Positions 45,339-53,887 of a stretch of DNA of 64,000 nt are shown here, one piece after another. The notes under the pieces were generated by a model that worked only from the letters and a program-made list of their open reading frames with translations, ran no database searches and was not told where the DNA came from. Origin of the DNA: Candidatus Manganitrophaceae bacterium (GTDB lineage: Bacteria; Nitrospirota; Nitrospiria; SBBL01; JAADHI01); contig DUAG01000057.1 of the NCBI GenBank assembly GCA_012960925.1, positions 1 to 64,000 of the forward strand, written 5' to 3'. Position 1 is the first letter of the stretch; every line of letters starts with the position of its first letter. The position numbers and the translations under genes were made by a program.

Positions 45339-46094
45339 ATGAAAAATATTTGTCATATCCTGATCGTCGTTGCCTTCCTTTTCTTTTCCGGTAACCTTCA
45401 GGCCTCAAAGATCAAAACCGCAGACAAGGACTTACCACAAGGGATGGTCATCATTCCAGCAGGCCCTTTCTGGATGGGGATCGATGAACTTCCTCCGGAT
45501 ACCCCGTGGGGCCAGAAAGATTCTAAACCGAAACACGAGGTCTCACTTCCCACTTTCTACATCGACCAGCATGAAGTCACCCATGGTGCTTATCAAAAGT
45601 TTGAACCGGAAATGAAAATACCGGATCGCACGCCAGACATCCCGATGACCCACGTCACCTGGCATGATGCCGACCGCTACTGTCATTCACTTGGGAAACG
45701 TCTTCCGACGGAGGCCGAATGGGAAAAGGCCGCGCGGGGGACCGATGGGCGCGCCTATCCATGGGGAAATAAGTTTGAACTTAAATTGGCAAATACGGGA
45801 GCAGCACCGATGCCGGTCGGCTCTTTTCCAAAAGATAAAAGCCCCTACGGCGTTTTCGATATGGCTGGGAATGTCTCAGAATGGACCGACACCTGGTATC
45901 GGGCTTACCCGGGGAATACCTTTCCGTCAGAAGATTACGGAATTTTCCAGAAGGTGGTACGCGGTGGTTCTTTTAATGTTAATCGGCACTTCGCTGATGA
46001 TATGTTTGCTCAGGTCACTTTTCGAAACTACAACCGGCCCCACATCGCAGGTCCGGACAACGGCTTCCGCTGCGCTCAGTCACTTTTGAACTAA
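45339..46094 (+). CDS. secreted SUMF1/formylglycine-generating-enzyme-like protein
   Basis: 251 residues with signal peptide (ICHILIVVAFLFFSGNLQA). The FGE-sulfatase domain is complete in outline: MVIIPAGPFWMG, TFYIDQHEVTHGAYQKF, THVTWHDADRYCHSLGKRLP, TEAEWEKAARG, VFDMAGNVSEWTDTWY and VVRGGSF. The C-type lectin-like fold is used by formylglycine-generating enzymes, EgtB-like iron enzymes and non-catalytic relatives. The copper-binding Cys pair of true FGEs was not found, so catalysis is doubtful. It converges with the DUF971 gene, overlapping by four bases. Confidence 0.85.
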   Translation: MKNICHILIVVAFLFFSGNLQASKIKTADKDLPQGMVIIPAGPFWMGIDELPPDTPWGQKDSKPKHEVSLPTFYIDQHEVTHGAYQKFEPEMKIPDRTPDIPMTHVTWHDADRYCHSLGKRLPTEAEWEKAARGTDGRAYPWGNKFELKLANTGAAPMPVGSFPKDKSPYGVFDMAGNVSEWTDTWYRAYPGNTFPSEDYGIFQKVVRGGSFNVNRHFADDMFAQVTFRNYNRPHIAGPDNGFRCAQSLLN

Positions 46095-46429
46095 TTTTCC
46101 TGTCTCCGCTCACCAGCACACACTTCGCAGGGACAGATCTCCTTCAGATAATCAAAAGCATAAATTCCCGTGGTATGACCATCATTCCAATCGATCGAGA
46201 CGGCATAATGCCCGACTGCCTCTATTTCTATCGACATAATGTTGTCCGGTATGTTTTCCGCCGAGATGATCTTTTCACCACTCCATTCATGAACGCATGA
46301 GGCACAGCGACAGGCTTCGCGGAGGGCCGCATTCGTATAAGTCGCCTGGTGGCCATCGCTCCAGGCCACACGAATCCCTGTTGTACCAATTTTTTCTATC
46401 TCAGTTGGGGTTACGTCTTTTGGAATCAT
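46091..46429 (-). CDS. DUF971 domain protein
   Basis: 112 residues with two DUF971-like units: IRVAWSDGHQATYTNAALRE with CRCASC, and VSIDWNDGHTTGIYAFDYLK with CPCEVC. Each carries a CxC/CxxC pair, as in the N-terminal domain of gamma-butyrobetaine hydroxylase-type proteins, where it binds metal. The function of stand-alone proteins is unknown; association with Fe-S or scaffold metabolism has been suggested. It is the last gene of the reductive TCA operon, 15 bases after sucD. Confidence 0.82.
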   Translation of the reverse strand: MIPKDVTPTEIEKIGTTGIRVAWSDGHQATYTNAALREACRCASCVHEWSGEKIISAENIPDNIMSIEIEAVGHYAVSIDWNDGHTTGIYAFDYLKEICPCEVCAGERRQEN

Positions 46430-46443
46430 GATGGACTTAATCC

Positions 46444-47316
46444 TTACTTCTGAAGGACCTTCTCGATGGCCTCACCGATCAGGGCAGGATTCTTGACCAC
46501 CGTCACACCCGCGGATTCAAGCGCGGCCATCTTATCTAACGCCGTTCCTTTTCCTCCCGAGATGATGGCCCCGGCATGTCCCATCCTTCGGCCCGGAGGA
46601 GCCGTGATCCCGGCGATAAAGGAAACGACCGGCTTGTTGACTTCTTTCTTAATGTATTCCGCCGCCAGTTCCTCTGCATCTCCGCCGATTTCACCGATGA
46701 GAACAATCGCCTCGGTCTCTTCATCTTTCTCAAACATTTCTAGCACATCCACAAAATGAGTCCCGTTGACCGGATCGCCTCCGATTCCGATACAGGTGGA
46801 CTGACCCAGGCCACGCTCCGTCAATTGCCAGACCGCTTCATAAGTCAAGGTCCCGCTCCGGGAGACCACACCGACAGAACCCTTTTTATGGATAAATCCG
46901 GGCATAATCCCGATCTTGCACTCTCCCGGAGTAATCACCCCGGGGCAATTCGGTCCAATCAAACGAACCGGCTTGTCTGCGAGGAACTGCTTGACCTTCA
47001 TCATGTCGAGTACAGGAATGCCTTCAGTGATCGCGATAATAAGTCGCATCCCGGCATGGGCTGATTCCATAATGGCATCCGCGGCAAAAGGCGGCGGGAC
47101 AAAAATGAGGGCGACATCTGCTCCGGTCTGATGGATCGCCTCCTCCACCGTGTTATAGACAGGAATCCCCTCAAAATCGGCTCCCCCTTTTCCCGGGGTG
47201 ACACCCGCGACAACTTGTGTTCCATAAGACTTACAGTCTGCGGCGTGGAACGAACCTTCTTTTCCAGTAATCCCTTGGACCAGAACACGTGTATTTTTGT
47301 CAACCAAGATACTCAT
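46444..47316 (-). CDS. sucD: succinate-CoA ligase, alpha subunit
   Basis: 290 residues, normal length. The CoA-binding Rossmann start ([14 protein letters not shown]) and the active-site phosphohistidine region [10 protein letters not shown] (His247) are intact. With SucC it interconverts succinate, ATP and CoA with succinyl-CoA; in the reductive TCA cycle it runs towards succinyl-CoA. It is preceded by a strong AAAGGAG site and by the sucC gene, with a hairpin in the intervening 47 bases. Confidence 0.95.
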   Translation of the reverse strand: MSILVDKNTRVLVQGITGKEGSFHAADCKSYGTQVVAGVTPGKGGADFEGIPVYNTVEEAIHQTGADVALIFVPPPFAADAIMESAHAGMRLIIAITEGIPVLDMMKVKQFLADKPVRLIGPNCPGVITPGECKIGIMPGFIHKKGSVGVVSRSGTLTYEAVWQLTERGLGQSTCIGIGGDPVNGTHFVDVLEMFEKDEETEAIVLIGEIGGDAEELAAEYIKKEVNKPVVSFIAGITAPPGRRMGHAGAIISGGKGTALDKMAALESAGVTVVKNPALIGEAIEKVLQK

Positions 47317-47339
47317 TCTCGCTCCTTTTTAATCATTAG

Positions 47340-47366
47340 TAACTATTCAGCTTGGATGAATAGTTA
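47340..47366 (-). repeat. intercistronic hairpin between sucC and sucD
   Basis: TAACTATTCA and its exact complement TGAATAGTTA (10 bp, 7-base loop). The first arm includes the sucC stop codon (47364-47366). No T-run follows, so it is not a typical terminator. It may affect sucD translation or mRNA stability. Confidence 0.7.
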
Positions 47367-48524
47367 CTTCACTGCTGCAACAATTTTCTGCGCCCCATCC
47401 CATAATGTATCCGCAACAATCAGGTTGAGGCCCGACTCGCTCAGCATTTCCTTCGCTTCTTTGGCGTGCGTTCCCTCTAGTCGGACAACCAATGGCACAT
47501 TGAGAGAGATCTCTTTGGCCGCATTAATGATTCCCCCCGCGATCCGCTCGCAACGAACAATCCCTCCGAAGATACTCACAAAGACCCCTTTCACATTCGG
47601 ATCGGACAACAGAATCTGAAACGCCTGTTTGACGGTTTCTTCCGACGCGCCGCCTCCTACATCCAGAAAATTCGCCGGTGAACCGCCCGCCAATTGAATC
47701 ACATCCATCGTGGACATCGCCAACCCCGCACCATTCACCATACAAGCTATCTGTCCATCCAGCTTGATATAGTTCAGACCATGCTCTGTCGCCCTTGTCT
47801 CGAGAGGATCTTCTTCATCCAGATCCCGAAGCTTGCGGATATCTTCATTTTTAAAAAGGGTTGTGTCATCAAAGTTAACCTTCGCGTCTATGGCGATCAG
47901 GGTATTCTGCTGGGTAATAATAAGGGGGTTGACTTCAATTTGTGTGGCGCCCTTTTCAATAAAGAAGCGATAAAGATTGCCCAGAAGCGCCGCCCATTGC
48001 CCGATGACCTCTTTTGGAAGGGCCAGCTTGAATGCGACAGACCTTCCCTGGTAAGCTTGATATCCAAAAACCGGATCAATAGAAAGCTTTACGAGCTTTT
48101 CAGGGGATTCTTCCGCCACTTTCTCAATATCCACACCACCTTCGGTGCTGGCAATCAGGACGACCGTTCCCGTTCCCCGATCGGCAACCCAACTCACATA
48201 AAGCTCTTTCGCGATATCAACCCCTTCTTCGACCAAAAGTTTCTTAACCTCTTTTCCTTGAGGACCCGTCTGGTGCGTAACCAGTATTTTGCCCAGGAGT
48301 TCTTTGGCTATCTCTGCAACATTCTCTTTTTTCTTCGCCAGTTTCACACCCCCGGCCTTTCCCCGTCCACCGGCATGAATCTGCGCTTTCACAACACAGA
48401 TGGGGGTATCAAGACTTTCAGCAATGGAAACAGCCTCCTTCGCCGAAAAAGCAACCCCTCCCTTTGGAACAGGAACCTTGTACTGAGCAAAAAGTGCCTT
48501 TGCCTGATATTCATGGATATTCAT
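47364..48524 (-). CDS. sucC: succinate-CoA ligase, beta subunit
   Basis: 386 residues, normal length. The ATP-grasp N-terminal domain (MNIHEYQAKALFAQYKVPVP, then VVKAQIHAGGRGKAGGVK) and the C-terminal CoA-ligase domain (GGIVRCERIAGGI, VVRLEGTHAKEAKEML) are complete. It binds nucleotide and partners with SucD. It is cotranscribed after frdA, about 90 bases downstream. SucC is homologous to part of AclB at the other end of the operon. Confidence 0.95.
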   Translation of the reverse strand: MNIHEYQAKALFAQYKVPVPKGGVAFSAKEAVSIAESLDTPICVVKAQIHAGGRGKAGGVKLAKKKENVAEIAKELLGKILVTHQTGPQGKEVKKLLVEEGVDIAKELYVSWVADRGTGTVVLIASTEGGVDIEKVAEESPEKLVKLSIDPVFGYQAYQGRSVAFKLALPKEVIGQWAALLGNLYRFFIEKGATQIEVNPLIITQQNTLIAIDAKVNFDDTTLFKNEDIRKLRDLDEEDPLETRATEHGLNYIKLDGQIACMVNGAGLAMSTMDVIQLAGGSPANFLDVGGGASEETVKQAFQILLSDPNVKGVFVSIFGGIVRCERIAGGIINAAKEISLNVPLVVRLEGTHAKEAKEMLSESGLNLIVADTLWDGAQKIVAAVK

Positions 48525-48614
48525 AATTCAGATTTCTCCCTGATAGTCTGGATGACCGATCTGACTCCCGGTCCCCTGCATTATTTCACGCATACCAAAA
48601 TAAGATTTCTTATT

Positions 48615-50222
48615 TTAATCCTTATTAACATAATCCGGAAAAAGAATCGGCGACACGATCTGCGGCACAACACCCGCACTTTTTTGTTCTTTTTGATATT
48701 CTTCCAGGTGGCGGAGGGTCAATTTTCGAAACTCGGTCTCCGATGCCCTCAGTGATGCGGCTCGGCCCGCACGTTTTCCATAGACAATAATATCAAGGAG
48801 GGAGTTCCCCATCAGTCGGTTTCGTCCGTGAATTCCGCCAGAGGCTTCTCCGGCGACAAAAAGTCCCTTCAAGGTCGACTCCCCATCGACATTGATCTTG
48901 ATGCCGCCATTCTGGTAATGGAGCGTCGGATAAACGAGGACAGGGTCTTTTGAGATGTCGATTTTATAACGACTGTATTGCCGGTCCATGTTCGGGAACC
49001 GGTCTTTCAGTGTACCTTCCCCATTCAGGAGGTCAACCAAAGGCATATCAAGCCAGACCCCACGTCGGCCGGATGAGGTCTCGACGCCCCGCCCTTCCTG
49101 ACATTCTCGGATCACGGCCGAGGCGACCGCATCTCGTGTTTCCATTTCGTTCACGAAGCGTTCTCCGTTCGAATTCACCAGTTGGGCACCCACCGACCGG
49201 ATCGCCTCCGTCACGAGTATCCCGGCCATCGCCTCAGGATAGACGGCACCCGTCGGGTGATACTGGAAAGTATCCTGAAGGGTCAGCGCGGCTCCAGCCC
49301 GGTACGCAATCGGAAGACCATCGGCCGTTGCCCCATAGTGATTACTGGTTGGAAAGCCTTGAATATGCAGGCGGCCCATGCCTCCTGTAGACAGAATGAC
49401 TGTCTTCGCTTGAACGGTCAGATACTTGTTGTTGTCCAGATTTTTCAGGATCGCCCCGGTGCAGATTCCTTCTCCATCAGTCAAAAGCTCAACGACCGGC
49501 GAAAATTCCAGCACCTCTATTTCCTCATCAAGAACGGCGTCCTTCAAAACCCGCATCAGTTCGAGTCCGGTATAATCCTTACACCGAAGTAATCTTGCCC
49601 GGCTGCTTCCCCCTCCAGGCCGCAGACTCAAATTACCATCTTCTTCACGATCGAACAGGACACCAATATCGAGCAACCATTTTGCGACCGAAGGCCCGGA
49701 TTCCACAAGCGTCTTCAAGAGGGTTCGATCATTCTCCATGTGTCCGCCACGCAGCGAGTCCATAAAATGCTGTATAGGAGAATCATCAGGCGATATGGCA
49801 ACCTGCATCCCTCCTTCGGCCATCACAGTATTGGAATCCCCCAGGCGGAGCTTTGTCGCCATGAGAACGCTTGCTCCAGCTTCTTTTACACTTAAGGCCG
49901 CCGTCGCCCCGGCCCCGCCGCCTCCAATGATCAAGACATCGACCTGACGCGCTGCCGACAGAGAGATGGACTCCGACGCGATGCTGCTTTCTCCCTCCAG
50001 AAGCTTTACAACTTCTAGAACGGTCTTTTCCCCTCGATTCGGTCCAATTCGAATTTCCCCGTAGGCTTCTTTTTTATAGTCCGGGTGGTACTGGTGTACG
50101 AGATGATGCTTCTCCTCCTCGGAAAGGAGGGGCCACTTTATATCTTTCCGAGACGCGCGAAGCGCCTGGACACGGTTCTTTGACTCTTCTATCTTATCCA
50201 TTCCCAATTTTTCCATGAGCAT
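48615..50222 (-). CDS. frdA: fumarate reductase/succinate dehydrogenase-type flavoprotein
   Basis: 535 residues. FAD motif LIIGGGGAGATAAL (residues 97-110) is preceded by an unusual N-terminal extension of about 95 residues. Catalytic elements are QYHPTGAVYP, GERFVNEMETRDAVA and GGIHGRNRLMGNSLLDI. At the position of the FAD-linking His (S-H-T) it has DSNTVMAEGG, so Asn131; FAD is probably non-covalent. Covalent flavin is known to be needed for succinate oxidation but not fumarate reduction in E. coli-type enzymes, so this one likely reduces fumarate. It is flanked by two Fe-S subunit genes and sucC. No membrane-anchor gene is present. Confidence 0.9.
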   Translation of the reverse strand: MLMEKLGMDKIEESKNRVQALRASRKDIKWPLLSEEEKHHLVHQYHPDYKKEAYGEIRIGPNRGEKTVLEVVKLLEGESSIASESISLSAARQVDVLIIGGGGAGATAALSVKEAGASVLMATKLRLGDSNTVMAEGGMQVAISPDDSPIQHFMDSLRGGHMENDRTLLKTLVESGPSVAKWLLDIGVLFDREEDGNLSLRPGGGSSRARLLRCKDYTGLELMRVLKDAVLDEEIEVLEFSPVVELLTDGEGICTGAILKNLDNNKYLTVQAKTVILSTGGMGRLHIQGFPTSNHYGATADGLPIAYRAGAALTLQDTFQYHPTGAVYPEAMAGILVTEAIRSVGAQLVNSNGERFVNEMETRDAVASAVIRECQEGRGVETSSGRRGVWLDMPLVDLLNGEGTLKDRFPNMDRQYSRYKIDISKDPVLVYPTLHYQNGGIKINVDGESTLKGLFVAGEASGGIHGRNRLMGNSLLDIIVYGKRAGRAASLRASETEFRKLTLRHLEEYQKEQKSAGVVPQIVSPILFPDYVNKD

Positions 50223-50232
50223 GTAGATGACA

Positions 50233-50862
50233 TCATGATGACATCACGCGTTCCCATTCTTCCTTGTATCTTCCCGTGTTGATCTCGTCAATTCGGACGT
50301 AGAGTTGTTCAGTCGACCCAGGATGTGCTGCGACGGAAAGACGCCGGGCTAAAATCCCGACCCGATGTGGCCGGATACGCGCATCACAGACCATTGAACA
50401 CAGTCCGCACATCACGCAGGAGGTAAATCTTTCCGCCACCGCAGAAATTTCACCATTAATCGCGGCACGCACACCCCCCATCACATCAATTCCCTGAGGA
50501 CAGATGGTGGTACAGGCCTGGCAGGCAACACAGCGTTTTGTCTCCGGATAAAAATGAAGAAGTTTCTTTTCGTCCGGCACTTCTGCTGAAAGCGGGGTAA
50601 TCGCCTTTTTAGACGCATCCGGCGGAAGGAAGGTGAATGACATCGAATCTTCCACCATCGTCTGGCAGGCCAAGGCTGTTCGACTTTCACCCTGGCTGGG
50701 AGAGCGCATCGTAATCGTACAGGCCCCGCAGACACCATTCAGGCATCCGATCCCCCGGATCATCGGGTGACCAAGATGCCACATGGCCTGAATCACCGTA
50801 ATGCCTTCCGGGACATAATGTGGGGCCCCGTCAAACTCAATCGTAATAGACCGACTCATCAT
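50233..50862 (-). CDS. fumarate reductase-type iron-sulfur subunit (second)
   Basis: 209 residues, start ATG at 50862 overlapping the previous gene by four bases (ATGA). The N-terminal [2Fe-2S] domain has GCLNGVCGAC and a distal Cys in TALACQ. Two C-terminal cluster motifs follow: CVACQACTTICPQ and CVMCGLCSMVCDA. It resembles FrdB/SdhB and is homologous to the gene upstream (50859-51524). It probably passes electrons to or from the flavoprotein encoded 10 bases downstream. The absence of a membrane anchor points to a soluble complex. Confidence 0.87.
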   Translation of the reverse strand: MMSRSITIEFDGAPHYVPEGITVIQAMWHLGHPMIRGIGCLNGVCGACTITMRSPSQGESRTALACQTMVEDSMSFTFLPPDASKKAITPLSAEVPDEKKLLHFYPETKRCVACQACTTICPQGIDVMGGVRAAINGEISAVAERFTSCVMCGLCSMVCDARIRPHRVGILARRLSVAAHPGSTEQLYVRIDEINTGRYKEEWERVMSS

Positions 50863-51524
50863 CCCCCCGCGGGGGGAAGGAGTTTTTCCCATTCCGATTC
50901 AAACTTGCCTTTTCTAATCTCCTCGATCCGCGTTAAGAGCTGGGGAGGACGTTCATTGAAAAAAATCCCCTGGGATCGGCGAACATAAAGACCCACCTGA
51001 TTGGGGGCGATATCTGCAATACAAACCGGGACGCAGAGGCTGCACATGACACAGGGAAGGAAATGCTCTGAACACTTATCAAACCTTCCCAGGGCCGCTT
51101 CCCAGACAGCGGTCCGAACATCAATCCCTTTGGGGCAGGCCTCTGTACATGCGTCGCAGTTCCGGCAGAGGGCCGCTTCGGGATAAAATCGGAAGAGATC
51201 CTGCTTCGGATCTTTAACCTTATCGAAATCGTAGGGGATCTTCCGATTTGGGTAATAGGTATAGACCAGAGAAAAAGACATCCCATCTTCAACCTCAGTC
51301 TGACAGGCCAGGCAGGTCTTGATCTTGATATCGCCTTCTGTCCGGTAAGTCGTCGAACACGCCCCGCAGATCCCGCCCAGGCAACCCGCTCCGCGAAGCA
51401 ACTCATAACCGGTATGCCACATCGCCTGCAGCATCGTCAATCCGGCGGGAATCTCATAAACCTTCCCCATAATCTCGACTTTAATCAAGCGATTCGTCTC
51501 ACTCTTGACAGGAAGAGGGGTCAT
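50859..51524 (-). CDS. fumarate reductase-type iron-sulfur subunit (first)
   Basis: 221 residues. The [2Fe-2S] domain (GAGCLGGICGACST, CLACQTEVEDG) and two 4Fe/3Fe-type motifs (LCRNCDACTEACPKG and PCVMCSLCVPVC) match the SdhB/FrdB pattern and the neighbouring paralogue. The two proteins have the same layout but differ in length and in the spacer between clusters, so they are not a recent copy. One may contact FrdA and the other an electron donor such as ferredoxin or an NAD(P)H-oxidising protein, as in multi-subunit soluble fumarate reductases; that is inference. Its ATG overlaps a tiny upstream frame. Confidence 0.87.
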   Translation of the reverse strand: MTPLPVKSETNRLIKVEIMGKVYEIPAGLTMLQAMWHTGYELLRGAGCLGGICGACSTTYRTEGDIKIKTCLACQTEVEDGMSFSLVYTYYPNRKIPYDFDKVKDPKQDLFRFYPEAALCRNCDACTEACPKGIDVRTAVWEAALGRFDKCSEHFLPCVMCSLCVPVCIADIAPNQVGLYVRRSQGIFFNERPPQLLTRIEEIRKGKFESEWEKLLPPAGG

Positions 51525-51589
51525 CTCTTTGCCTCACAATACGGACATCTTTCTCCGGAAAGATCGCCACTCAAAAAATACTGCAACAC
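51521..51589 (-). CDS. possible CPYC microprotein overlapping the Fe-S subunit start
   Basis: A 22-codon frame with GTG start reads VLQYFLSGDLSGERCPYCEA then KR and TGA. Its stop overlaps the next ATG (ATGA), as expected for translational coupling. A single CxxC pair could bind metal as a dimer or be a remnant of a zinc-ribbon protein. There is no clear ribosome site, so it may be chance. Confidence 0.3.
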   Translation of the reverse strand: MLQYFLSGDLSGERCPYCEAKR

Positions 51590-51602
51590 TTTATGTTTAA
51601 TC

Positions 51603-53852
51603 TTACTTTGCCAACGCATTGAGTGCGGAACCCGCCTTAAACCACCCGACTTGATCAACAGTCATACTGTGATCTGCCTGAATGGAGACCTCTTCTCCGC
51701 CCGATTTATGAATAATGAGTTCGACCGGCTTTCCAGGGACCAACTCCGACAAACCGACCACGCTCACCTTGTCTTTTTCTCCAATTTTATCCCAGTCATC
51801 AGGATTTACAAAGGTTAAGGGCAAGACCCCTTGTTTTTTCAGGTTCGTCTCATGAATACGCGCAAAACTTTTCGTAATCACCGCCTGAACCCCGAGAAAA
51901 CGCGGAGACATCGCAGCATGTTCACGAGAACTTCCTTCACCGTAATTTTCATCACCGACAACGATCATCCCGATACCCTTTGCCTTATACCGTCTTGCCA
52001 CCGCTGAAGGCGTCAGATTACCCTCTCCGGAAAAAATATCGTTGGCCTTCCCCGCTTCAGAGGTAAAGACATTGTTTGCGCCAAGGAACATATTGTCACT
52101 AATCTGATCAAGATGTCCTCGATATCTCAGCCAGGGACCTGCCGGAGAAATATGATCTGTCGTACATTTTCCCTTCACCTTGAGGAGGAGCGACAGCCTT
52201 GAAAGATCCTGCCCGTCCCACTTTGGAAAGGGTTTTAGCAATTGCAATCGCTTACTACTGGCGGATATCTCAACTTTTACTTCATCTCCGTTGTCTACAG
52301 GAGCAATGTATCCTCCCTCCGCATTTGCAAAACCGCTGGGAGGAAGCTCCTCCCCATGGGGCGGTTCAAACCGAATTTCCGTCCCATCGGATGTCCTCAG
52401 GGTATCGGTTAAGGGATTAAAGTGAAGATCGCCGGAAAAGGCCATCGCCGTCACAATCTCAGGACTGCTCAAAAAAGAAAGTGTTTCAGGGTTGGCGTCG
52501 TTCCGGCCAGGGAAATTACGGTTGTATGAGCTGATGATGGAGTTGGCTTCGCCTTTTTGAACATCTTCGCGTTTCCATTGCCCGATGCAGGGACCACAGG
52601 CATTCGCAAGGACTGTTCCGCCCATTTTCTCAAAGGTTTCCAGGAAACCATCTCGCTTTATCGTTTCGTAGACCCGTACAGAACCCGGGGTGACAAGGAA
52701 TTGCACCTTTGCCTTCAGCCCGGCCTTCAAACCCTGTTGTGCGATATGTGCAGAGCGGGAGATATCTTCATAGGAAGAGTTGGTACAGCTCCCGATCAGC
52801 GCAGCTTTCACCTCTTGTGGGTAGTTTTTTTCTTTGGCCTCTGATGCCAACTTCGATATTGTACGCGCAAGATCAGGACTATGCGGCCCGACCACATAGG
52901 GTTCTAATTCGGAGAGATTGATCTCGACCACTTGGTCAAAATAGTCTTCCGGTGAAGCCAAAACCTCTGGATCAGCCCTTAAAAGTTCAGAATGTTCGTC
53001 GGCCAGCGCCGCAATGTCAGCGCGTTCCGTCAACTTTAAATAGGCCGCCATCTTGGCATCATAGGGAAAGACTGAGGTGGTTGCCCCTAATTCCGCTCCC
53101 ATGTTGGTAATGGTTCCTTTGCCCGTGGCACTGATTGTCTCGGTCCCCGGACCAAAATACTCGACAATCTTGTTCGTTCCCCCCTTTGTCGTCAAGAGTC
53201 CCAAAAGGTGGAGAATCACATCCTTGGGCGCCGTCCAGCCATTAAGTGATCCGGTCAGGCAGACACCAAGAAGCTTGGGATGAAGAACCTCCCAGGGTAG
53301 ACCGGCCATGACCTCACCTGCATCCGCCCCCCCCACACCAATGGCAAGCATTCCCAACCCGCCACCGTTCGGGGTATGCGAATCGGTTCCAATGATCAAA
53401 CCGCCAGGAAAGGCATAGTTTTCGAGAACAACCTGATGAATGATTCCGGCCCCTGGTTTCCAAAACCCAATTCCGTATTTCTTCGCTGCGGAACCGAGAA
53501 AATCATAAACCTCCCGGTTCTCATTGATGGCAATTTCGATATCTTCCTTGGCGCCGCTCTGGGCACGAATCAGATGGTCGCAATGAATAGAACTTGGGAC
53601 CGCGACCCGTTTCTTGTCTGCTTGGATAAACTGCAGCATTGCCATCTGGGCCGTCGCATCCTGCATCGCCACCCGGTCCGGTCGCAGAAGGAGCTGTGCC
53701 TTTCCTCGCTCCCAGTCTTGATTTTCAAAATTATCCGCGTGGGACACCAGTATTTTCTCCGCCAGAGTCAGCGGACGTCCAAACTTCTTTCGGGCCTGAA
53801 CAAGGCGTTCCGGCATGGATTGATAAAGCTTCTTAATTGATTCGATAGACAT
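51603..53852 (-). CDS. acn: aconitate hydratase
   Basis: 749 residues from the ATG at 53852, mitochondrial-type aconitase length. Landmarks are SSIHCDHLIRAQSGA (substrate), IGTDSHTPNGGGLGMLAIGV, the cluster Cys in IGSCTNSSYED and ANACGPCIGQW, and the swivel domain motif NYGEGSSREHAAM. It isomerises citrate and isocitrate and carries a [4Fe-4S] cluster. In the reductive cycle it supplies citrate to ATP-citrate lyase encoded upstream. The ribosome site lies directly in a run of eleven G (minus strand). Confidence 0.95.
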   Translation of the reverse strand: MSIESIKKLYQSMPERLVQARKKFGRPLTLAEKILVSHADNFENQDWERGKAQLLLRPDRVAMQDATAQMAMLQFIQADKKRVAVPSSIHCDHLIRAQSGAKEDIEIAINENREVYDFLGSAAKKYGIGFWKPGAGIIHQVVLENYAFPGGLIIGTDSHTPNGGGLGMLAIGVGGADAGEVMAGLPWEVLHPKLLGVCLTGSLNGWTAPKDVILHLLGLLTTKGGTNKIVEYFGPGTETISATGKGTITNMGAELGATTSVFPYDAKMAAYLKLTERADIAALADEHSELLRADPEVLASPEDYFDQVVEINLSELEPYVVGPHSPDLARTISKLASEAKEKNYPQEVKAALIGSCTNSSYEDISRSAHIAQQGLKAGLKAKVQFLVTPGSVRVYETIKRDGFLETFEKMGGTVLANACGPCIGQWKREDVQKGEANSIISSYNRNFPGRNDANPETLSFLSSPEIVTAMAFSGDLHFNPLTDTLRTSDGTEIRFEPPHGEELPPSGFANAEGGYIAPVDNGDEVKVEISASSKRLQLLKPFPKWDGQDLSRLSLLLKVKGKCTTDHISPAGPWLRYRGHLDQISDNMFLGANNVFTSEAGKANDIFSGEGNLTPSAVARRYKAKGIGMIVVGDENYGEGSSREHAAMSPRFLGVQAVITKSFARIHETNLKKQGVLPLTFVNPDDWDKIGEKDKVSVVGLSELVPGKPVELIIHKSGGEEVSIQADHSMTVDQVGWFKAGSALNALAK

Positions 53853-53856
53853 GACT

Positions 53857-53867
53857 CCCCCCCCCCC
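53857..53867 (-). other. G11 homopolymer at the acn ribosome site
   Basis: Eleven consecutive C on the plus strand (G on the minus strand) four bases before the acn ATG, forming the Shine-Dalgarno region. Length changes would alter spacing, so slippage could tune acn translation. It is also a sequencing-error hotspot. Confidence 0.6.
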
Positions 53868-53887
53868 TGCTATTTCAACCATTCATT

